DNA of 11,582 bases from an uncultured Bacteroidales bacterium (GTDB lineage: Bacteria > Bacteroidota > Bacteroidia > Bacteroidales > UBA932): contig CALCHD010000165.1 of assembly GCA_937901105.1 (NCBI GenBank), positions 1 to 11,582 of the forward strand, in the 5' to 3' direction. Positions 8,001-11,582 of the stretch are shown in pieces. The position numbers and the translations under genes were made by a program. The notes under the pieces were generated by a model, which made no database searches, was not told where the DNA came from, and saw only the letters and a list, made by a program, of their open reading frames with translations. Every line of letters begins with the position of its first letter. Within the stretch, counting starts at the first letter, position 1.

Positions 8001-8578
8001 AGCAGGGTATGGCTTTGTTGGGTGAGGCAATGGTTGGAGGGGAGTTCAAGGCTTCTGCAATAGTGAATTTCTATGAGGCGGCTTCTGCTGTGGAAAACGG
8101 TGAGGATGTGATACTTGTATATGACAAGCCGGGTGGGGATGTAATTTCAAGGTTCCCTATGCCGCGCCAGAGAAGGGAGGGTAGCGGATACCGTTCGGTA
8201 GCAGACTATTTCCCTGCGGCTGCAGATGGCAAGTACTCAGTGTTGGGTGTGTTTACCGTTAAGGTTGAGGATTTGAGGGAGAAGGAGTTTGACCGCAAGT
8301 CGTTTGACTTCCTGTTGAGGCACAGTCTTTGTGCTCGCCTTACCGATGCCCTTGCAACCTGGATACAGGAGCAGGTGGGTATGGGACAGCATCTGATAAG
8401 GCCGGCATTCGGATATCCCGCATGTCCTTCGCATGAGCTCAAGAAGGTGGCCTTTGACCTTACTGGCGCACGTGAGCGCCTTGGCGTTGAGCTTACAGAG
8501 AGCTATGCCGTATATCCGGTAACAGTAATATGTGGATTGCTTGTGGCCCATCCGCAGGCAGAGTATTTTGGAGTATGA
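5048..8578 (+). CDS. metH: Cobalamin-dependent methionine synthase (MetH)
   Basis: This 1176-residue cytosolic enzyme moves the methyl group from 5-methyl-THF to homocysteine through methylcobalamin. All four modules are present. The homocysteine domain (about 1-325) has zinc ligands Cys233 (GLNCSFGA) and Cys295/Cys296 (GGCCGTTP). The pterin domain (about 345-615) has VNVGERTNVAGS and DINMDDAMLDG. The cobalamin region (about 650-890) has the cap and DVHDIG, with the Co-ligating histidine at residue 759. The SAM-dependent reactivation domain (about 915-1176) has RPAFGYPACPSH at 1118-1129. The length is close to E. coli MetH (1227). The start at 5048 follows AGAGGGG and gives the usual short extension before WMKERILVLDGAMGT. 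The stop overlaps the metF ATG (ATGA), giving a two-gene methyl-transfer unit. No B12 riboswitch precedes it. Activity requires cobalamin uptake or synthesis encoded elsewhere. Confidence 0.97.
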   Translation: MKKSRTNKVEIAQWMKERILVLDGAMGTCIQGYNLSPDDFLGGKGNNDILNITRPDVIEAIHAAYVEAGADIIETNTFSGNAISQKDYGMESRVRVINLKGAQIARKVADAAGRKVLVAGSMGPTVKSLSLSPDVNAPERRDVTFEQMAHAYMEQVEALIEGGVDLLLVETVYDALNAKAAFYAIEQVAGTDFPVMVSATVNDKSGRILGGHKLDALYTALSHYPIMSFGLNCSFGAKDLAPFIEQLQGLGCAISIYPNAGLPNEMGQYDEAPEYTAKHIKELAQKGWLNIAGGCCGTTPAHIKAVAEALEGVAPRVYSQETAQTELENMYLSGLESVKINKKECNFVNVGERTNVAGSAKFARLIREKDYAQAADIARKQIEGGATIIDINMDDAMLDGAEEMATFLRYISNDPDIAKVPFMIDSSNWETILAGLHNCPGKGIVNSVSLKEGEEEFLKKANAIRELGAAIIVMAFDEQGQAVDFQRKVEICQRAFSLLTQKVGFKPNDIIFDVNILAIGTGIEEHDNYAVDFIKAVRWIKENLKGAKTSGGVSNLSFSFRGNNTVREAMHSVFLYHAIEAGLDMAIVNPSMLQVYDEIEPELLRKVEAVVLNESKDATEALIELAQQIKERESAAKEAGASGVAVQAPKQQWRENPLEQRLEYALVKGVTEYLKEDMAQAMEQFASPVAIIEGPLMHGMDKVGELFGQGKMFLPQVVKSAKVMKEAVAILQPFIEQEQSGLQEVKDTVVIATAKGDVHDIGKNIASIVLSCNNLNVIDLGVMVENAAIVEAAFEHKASLIGISGLITPSLEQMELLCRMLQENKQKMLTQLGYLIPVIVGGATSSSVHTAVKLAPLYDGPVIHGGDASKTAGICKRLLSGGREEFLQGVWQEQAQIRDAYNSRDIKFLSLEEARSAAEKFHPRSFIQPEGYGEDNLTVRDLSLTELHDYIDWNAFLNFWGFKGKVQDLIYREDEKGKEAEKIYEQGMALLGEAMVGGEFKASAIVNFYEAASAVENGEDVILVYDKPGGDVISRFPMPRQRREGSGYRSVADYFPAAADGKYSVLGVFTVKVEDLREKEFDRKSFDFLLRHSLCARLTDALATWIQEQVGMGQHLIRPAFGYPACPSHELKKVAFDLTGARERLGVELTESYAVYPVTVICGLLVAHPQAEYFGV

Positions 8579-9528
8579 AGATAATTGACATATTGAAGGG
8601 TGACCATAAACCCTTTACATCGTTTGAACTTGTACCCCCTTTGAAAGGGTCTGACATAAACAAGCTTTACAGTTCCATTGAGCCGCTGATGGAGTTCAAC
8701 CCTCCATTTATAAACATGACAGCCCACAGGGATGAGATTGAGTACCGCCAGGCTCCCGACGGCACTTTCAGGAAGATTACTGTAACAAAGCGTCCGGGAA
8801 CAGTGGCAATAGCCGCAGCGGTTATGAAGAAGTTCAATGTTGAGGTAGTGCCTCATGTAATCTGTGGCGGTTCTACAAAAAATGAGATAGAGAATCTGCT
8901 GCTTGATTTGAACTTTCTTGGAATCCAGAATGTTGTTGCCTTGAGAGGTGATGCCGTTCCTGGCGAGAAGTATTTTGCCCCTACACCAGGAGGACACAAG
9001 CACAGCAATGAGCTTGTGGAGCAGATTTCCAGGATGAACAGGGGTGAGTATCTGGATGATACTATAAAGGAGGCTGTCCCTACAGATTTCTGTGTAGGTG
9101 TTGCCGGATATCCGGAGAAGCACTGCGAGGCTGCTAATCTGGATATTGATATAGAGAACCTGAAGCGCAAGGTAGATGCCGGTGCAGACTATATTGTAAC
9201 GCAGATGTTCTTTGACAACTCAAAGTTCTTTGCTTTTGTTGAGAAATGCAGGGCTGCCGGTATAGCTGTTCCAATTATTCCGGGCATCAAGCCTATCTCC
9301 ACCATGAAGCATATTGAGCTCCTTCCGCAGGCATTCTCTATAGATATTCCGCAGGATCTTATGAAGGATCTTGTGAAATGCAGCAGCAATTCGGAAATCT
9401 ATGGCCTTGGAGTTGAGTGGGCAGCAATGCAGTGCAAGGATCTTCTTGCGCATGGTGCCAAGGCTGTGCATTTCTATACAATGGGGAAGGCGGACAACAT
9501 TAGGGAGATTATAAGGAGGGCTTTCTAG
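8575..9528 (+). CDS. metF: 5,10-methylenetetrahydrofolate reductase (MetF)
   Basis: This 317-residue TIM-barrel flavoprotein reduces 5,10-methylene-THF to 5-methyl-THF, the methyl donor for MetH. Family signatures are SFELVPP with the catalytic Glu18, VVPHVICGGSTKNEI (91-105), NVVALRGDAVPG with the folate-binding Asp126, GYPEKH, the DAGADYIVTQMFFD strand and PIIPGIKPI. It is somewhat longer than E. coli MetF (296) because of extra sequence around residues 130-165. I place the start at the ATG at 8575, which overlaps the metH stop as ATGA and gives the normal short N-terminus MKIIDILKGDHKPFTSFE; an upstream in-frame start inside metH would add unrelated residues. Co-transcription with metH is nearly certain. 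It would share metH's regulation, including the dyad at 5015-5028 if functional. Confidence 0.96.
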   Translation: MKIIDILKGDHKPFTSFELVPPLKGSDINKLYSSIEPLMEFNPPFINMTAHRDEIEYRQAPDGTFRKITVTKRPGTVAIAAAVMKKFNVEVVPHVICGGSTKNEIENLLLDLNFLGIQNVVALRGDAVPGEKYFAPTPGGHKHSNELVEQISRMNRGEYLDDTIKEAVPTDFCVGVAGYPEKHCEAANLDIDIENLKRKVDAGADYIVTQMFFDNSKFFAFVEKCRAAGIAVPIIPGIKPISTMKHIELLPQAFSIDIPQDLMKDLVKCSSNSEIYGLGVEWAAMQCKDLLAHGAKAVHFYTMGKADNIREIIRRAF

Positions 9529-9563
9529 GGTTATCTGTCGGGAAAATATTAAAAATTAAGAAT

Positions 9564-10175
9564 ATGGGATTTGGATATTTTGTTACAAACAGAACCTCTT
9601 CTGTGGTTAGAGGTATCATTACCCTTCTTTTTGGAGGTTGCCTGCTGGCGTGGCCGGGATTTACGGCGGGGCTTATAGTAAAGCTTATTGCTGGAGTTCT
9701 GGTTGCAATTGGTGTGGTGACACTGCTTTCGGCAGTGAAGGCGGCCTCGCAGACCAAAAGTGCCATACCGGTACTGGTGGCTCTGAATGTTGGTGTCTAT
9801 CTTGTTTTTGGACTGCTGGTGTTCCTGTTCCCCAACTTTTTCTTGAGCCTTATTGCATTTTTGTTTGGCGGAGTGCTCCTCATTGCAGGCCTTTCGCAGA
9901 TTATAGGGCTGCATCAGGGATCAAAGTATGCGCCGGTAGGTGGAGGAATGTATATTGTTCCAGTTGCCATTACCGTTTGTGGAATAGCGCTGTTCTTCTC
10001 GCCTCGTGCCTCAACAGAGATGCTTACCATGATTTTTGGAGCGGCAGTTGCCCTGTACGGCATCTCGGAGCTGGTTGCGGCTTGGAAATTGCGCAAAGGT
10101 GCAGCCCCCGGCAGCAATGGCACATCCGGAGATTCTTCACAACAGGGAGAGTATACAGATTACGAGGAGGTATAA
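9564..10175 (+). CDS. DUF308 / HdeD-like small membrane protein
   Basis: This 203-residue protein has about six hydrophobic helices (roughly residues 15-32, 37-58, 68-90, 92-115, 129-147 and 153-174) and a polar C-terminal tail rich in Gly, Ser and acidic residues. The repeated pattern of a short helix pair ending in a turn (LLFGGCLLAWPG, LLVFLFPNFF, IALFFSPRAS) is typical of DUF308/HdeD family proteins. HdeD in E. coli is linked to acid resistance at high density; the role of Bacteroidota members is not established. It starts 35 nt after metF with no consensus promoter between, so it may be read from the metH-metF transcript. A strong terminator follows its stop (10203-10240). The family call is good; the function is unknown. 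Confidence 0.75.
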   Translation: MGFGYFVTNRTSSVVRGIITLLFGGCLLAWPGFTAGLIVKLIAGVLVAIGVVTLLSAVKAASQTKSAIPVLVALNVGVYLVFGLLVFLFPNFFLSLIAFLFGGVLLIAGLSQIIGLHQGSKYAPVGGGMYIVPVAITVCGIALFFSPRASTEMLTMIFGAAVALYGISELVAAWKLRKGAAPGSNGTSGDSSQQGEYTDYEEV

Positions 10176-10180
10176 CCCCT

Positions 10181-10705
10181 TTAATATATAATGTAGCCTA
10201 TGACCCCGCCTGCAACAATAAGCAGGATGGGGTTTATTTTTAGCCACTGGGCACCTATGAATGCTCCGGCAAAGAGTATCCAGCTGGTCCAGTCTATGAA
10301 GTTCTCCCTTGTTACAAGTATTCCCGCCGCAGCGCCAATCATTCCAATCACCACAGGACGGAGTGTCTTCATCAAAGAGGCAAACACATTGCTCCCCTTA
10401 ACCTTGCTGTATATGTGGCAAATAGTGAGTATTATAATGAAAGATGGGAGCGAAACGGCAACAGTAGCCAGCAATGAACCAAAAATATTGCCTGTAACTG
10501 CATACCCCACATAAGTTGCACTGTTAATCCCGATAGGTCCCGGTGTCATCTGGGAAATGGCCACCATATCTGTAAACTCCTGGGCGGTTATCCATGCATG
10601 GTTCACCACCACCTCATTCTGGATGAGCGACAGCATTGCATATCCTCCTCCAAAAGTGAAGAGCCCTACTATAAAGAACGTAAAGAATAGCTGCATGTAT
10701 ATCAT
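10181..10705 (-). CDS. Half-size chromate transporter (CHR family), second subunit
   Basis: This is a 174-residue membrane protein of the short-chain CHR family, in which two half-proteins encoded by paired genes replace the fused ChrA. Visible signatures are FTFGGGYAMLSLIQNEVV (about 17-34), the WITAQEFTDMVAISQMTPGPIGINSATYVGY segment (39-69), and the central TLRPVVIGMI. I choose the ATG at 10703-10705: it overlaps the stop of the upstream partner as ATGA, has GGAGG about 9 nt before it, and aligns the N-terminus with the partner's MNIYLDIF start. A GTG at 10718-10720 is an alternative that would translate the Shine-Dalgarno itself. The 3' end is 5 nt from the convergent DUF308 stop and contains that unit's terminator in antisense. 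Chromate export is the family's known role; the real substrate is unproven. Confidence 0.87.
   Translation of the reverse strand: MIYMQLFFTFFIVGLFTFGGGYAMLSLIQNEVVVNHAWITAQEFTDMVAISQMTPGPIGINSATYVGYAVTGNIFGSLLATVAVSLPSFIIILTICHIYSKVKGSNVFASLMKTLRPVVIGMIGAAAGILVTRENFIDWTSWILFAGAFIGAQWLKINPILLIVAGGVIGYIIY
10203..10240 (+). terminator. Intrinsic terminator of the metH-metF-DUF308 unit
   Basis: The arm ACCCCgCCTGC (10203-10213) pairs with GCAGGatGGGGT (10222-10233) around an 8-nt loop, with a small internal mismatch, and is followed by TTATTTTT on the plus strand. It begins 28 nt after the DUF308 stop and lies wholly inside the 3' coding end of the convergent chromate transporter gene. On the minus strand no T run follows, so it should act rightwards only. 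Confidence 0.75.
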
Positions 10706-11241
10706 TTCTGTCTCCTCCACATAGTTAAAGCAGTAAATGTAACGGCTACCACCAAAAGTATATATAAAGGTGAAACCTTAAGGAATATTATGAGCAGCGC
10801 AGTAAGAGCTGCCAATGATCCTGTATAGAAATTGAGCTTTGCCTTCTTTGCCATATTTATCATAGGGACAGCAATCAGAGAAACCACCACCGGACGTATG
10901 CCTTTAAAGATGGCCATGACTGCAGGGTTGTCCTGATATCCGGCAAAAAACATTGCAATAAGCAGTATTATTGTAAAAGAGGGGAGAGTGCTTCCAAGGG
11001 TTGCCACTATGCTTCCTTTGGTTCCTTTCAGCTTGTGCCCCAAAAAAATTGATATGTTTACAGCCAGAATTCCGGGCGCAGATTGTGAAATTGCCAGCAC
11101 ATCCATGAAGTCATCCTCACTGATCCAGCCCCTTTTATCTACAACTTCCTTCTGTATTATGGGAATCATGGCGTATCCGCCACCTATTGTAAAGGCCCCA
11201 ATTTTGGCAAAACATGTGAATATATCTAGGTAAATGTTCAT
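10702..11241 (-). CDS. Half-size chromate transporter (CHR family), first subunit
   Basis: This 179-residue membrane protein is the paralogous partner of the gene it precedes; paired short CHR proteins are thought to work as heterodimers with opposite membrane topology. Signatures are FTIGGGYAMIPIIQKEVV (17-34), GWISEDDFMDVLAISQSAPG (38-57), and the repeat-like GIRPVVVSLIAVPMI. The motif is SAPG here but TPGP in the partner, a normal asymmetry between halves. The ATG at 11239-11241 gives the standard N-terminus. It is the first gene of a leftward two-gene operon, with a Bacteroidota-type -7 box 20 nt upstream, and diverges from the rRNA operon. Confidence 0.87.
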   Translation of the reverse strand: MNIYLDIFTCFAKIGAFTIGGGYAMIPIIQKEVVDKRGWISEDDFMDVLAISQSAPGILAVNISIFLGHKLKGTKGSIVATLGSTLPSFTIILLIAMFFAGYQDNPAVMAIFKGIRPVVVSLIAVPMINMAKKAKLNFYTGSLAALTALLIIFLKVSPLYILLVVAVTFTALTMWRRQK

Positions 11242-11260
11242 GGTCTCAAAAATGATGATG

Positions 11261-11268
11261 CAAATTTA
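11261..11268 (-). promoter_or_regulatory. -7 promoter box of the chromate transporter operon
   Basis: On the minus strand 11268-11261 reads TAAATTTG, an exact TAnnTTTG box. The -33 element is weak: TTTA on the minus strand at 11290-11287, 18 nt away. Transcription would start near 11255, giving a short leader before the ATG at 11241. Confidence 0.45.
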
Positions 11269-11332
11269 TGAAAATTTTTCTCATTGTAAATCAATGAATT
11301 AAAAAAAAGTTTAAAAAATATTTTCAAAAAGA

Positions 11333-11364
11333 TTTGGATAATTAAAAAAGTCCCCATATCTTTG
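11333..11364 (+). promoter_or_regulatory. rRNA operon promoter
   Basis: TTTG (11333-11336), 20 nt, then TATCTTTG (11357-11364) matches the Bacteroides promoter consensus in full. The preceding ~40 bases (11293-11332) are almost pure A/T with long A tracts, like an UP element of rRNA promoters. The start site should be near 11370, about 160 nt before the 16S 5' end. Confidence 0.85.
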
Positions 11365-11369
11365 CAACC

Positions 11370-11531
11370 CGTTTGAGAAACGAATGTAGCTCAAGCGAAT
11401 AAAAAGTTCATTGAAAATATTAGAAAGACAAGCAGTATAATAAATATTCACATTTATTATAAGAGCGTAAATTCCTTTATAAATAAATAATGGAACAATA
11501 GAGCAGGAGCAAGCAAATTAATAAAATATAT
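11370..11531 (+). other. rRNA leader with boxA-like site and hairpins
   Basis: The transcribed leader before 16S contains three visible elements. First is a small hairpin, CGTTT-gag-AAACG (11370-11382), at or next to the predicted start site. Second is GTTCATTGAAAA (11406-11417), close to the boxA antitermination element GTTCTTTGAAAA seen in other bacterial rRNA leaders. Third is a perfect 10-bp AT-only hairpin, TATAATAAAT-ATTCAC-ATTTATTATA (11436-11461). The stretch from about 11490 to the 16S start probably forms one arm of the RNase III stem around 16S, but the other arm lies outside the window. Confidence 0.6.
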
Positions 11532-11582
11532 ACAATGAAGAGTTTGATCCTGGCTCAGGATGAACGCTAGCGGCAGGCTTAA
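11532..11582 (+). rRNA. rrs: 16S ribosomal RNA, 5' end only
   Basis: The universal 5' segment GAAGAGTTTGATCCTGGCTC is present at 11537-11556, followed by AGGATGAACGCTAGCGGCAG, a form found in Bacteroidota. The mature 5' end is placed near 11532 by aligning G11537 with G6 of E. coli 16S. The gene continues beyond the right edge. The fragment is too short to name a family or genus. Confidence 0.96.

Noticed and set aside
4380..9547. The 13-mer CTGTCGGGAAAAT occurs just before the CPBP gene (4380-4392) and just before the DUF308 gene (9535-9547)
   Set aside because: About one 13-base match is expected by chance in a window this size, and the flanks do not match, so it is not called as a repeat.

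Overview
This window reads as a chromosomal segment from the phylum Bacteroidota, most likely order Bacteroidales. Three things support this. Several genes have promoter boxes of the Bacteroides type (TAnnTTTG, with a TTTG element 19-20 nt upstream in the best cases). Most genes lack a clear Shine-Dalgarno sequence. The first ~50 nt of a 16S rRNA at the right edge carry the GATGAACGCTAGCGGCAGGCTTAA 5' region typical of the phylum. Genus cannot be assigned from so short a 16S fragment. Apart from one phage-type gene, the content is housekeeping.

Left block (1-2373, minus strand): a tight operon reads menG (demethylmenaquinone methyltransferase), then menA (DHNA prenyltransferase), then a BASS-family sodium-coupled transporter cut by the left edge. 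menG and menA catalyse the last two steps of menaquinone synthesis. Gaps are 3 and 12 nt, so the transporter is probably co-transcribed.

Centre-left (2374-5005, plus strand): a divergent, AT-rich intergenic region holds a consensus promoter and a 17-bp dyad. It is followed by a DinD/BRO-N-type DNA-damage or antirepressor-like gene. Next comes a second UbiA/MenA-like prenyltransferase that is clearly a pseudogene. It has lost its second Asp-rich motif to a small deletion plus a ~43-nt insertion, and it has a +1 frameshift in a G run near its 3' end. A CPBP/CAAX-type membrane protease follows.

Centre-right (5006-10175, plus strand): the methionine/one-carbon pair metH (cobalamin-dependent methionine synthase, all domains present) and metF (methylene-THF reductase) overlap by ATGA, so MetF makes the methyl-THF that MetH uses. 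A DUF308/HdeD-like membrane protein follows. The metH promoter's -7 box lies inside a perfect ACTACA-TT-TGTAGT dyad that resembles BlaI/MecI-family operators. A good intrinsic terminator for this rightward unit lies inside the 3' end of the convergent gene.

Right block (10181-11582): a minus-strand pair of half-size chromate transporter (CHR) genes overlaps by ATGA. It diverges from an rRNA operon whose strong promoter, ~160-nt leader with a boxA-like sequence and hairpins, and 16S 5' end close the window. I see no CRISPR array, insertion sequence, tRNA or recognisable defence island. The most unusual items are the decaying menA paralog and the BlaI-like site on metH.
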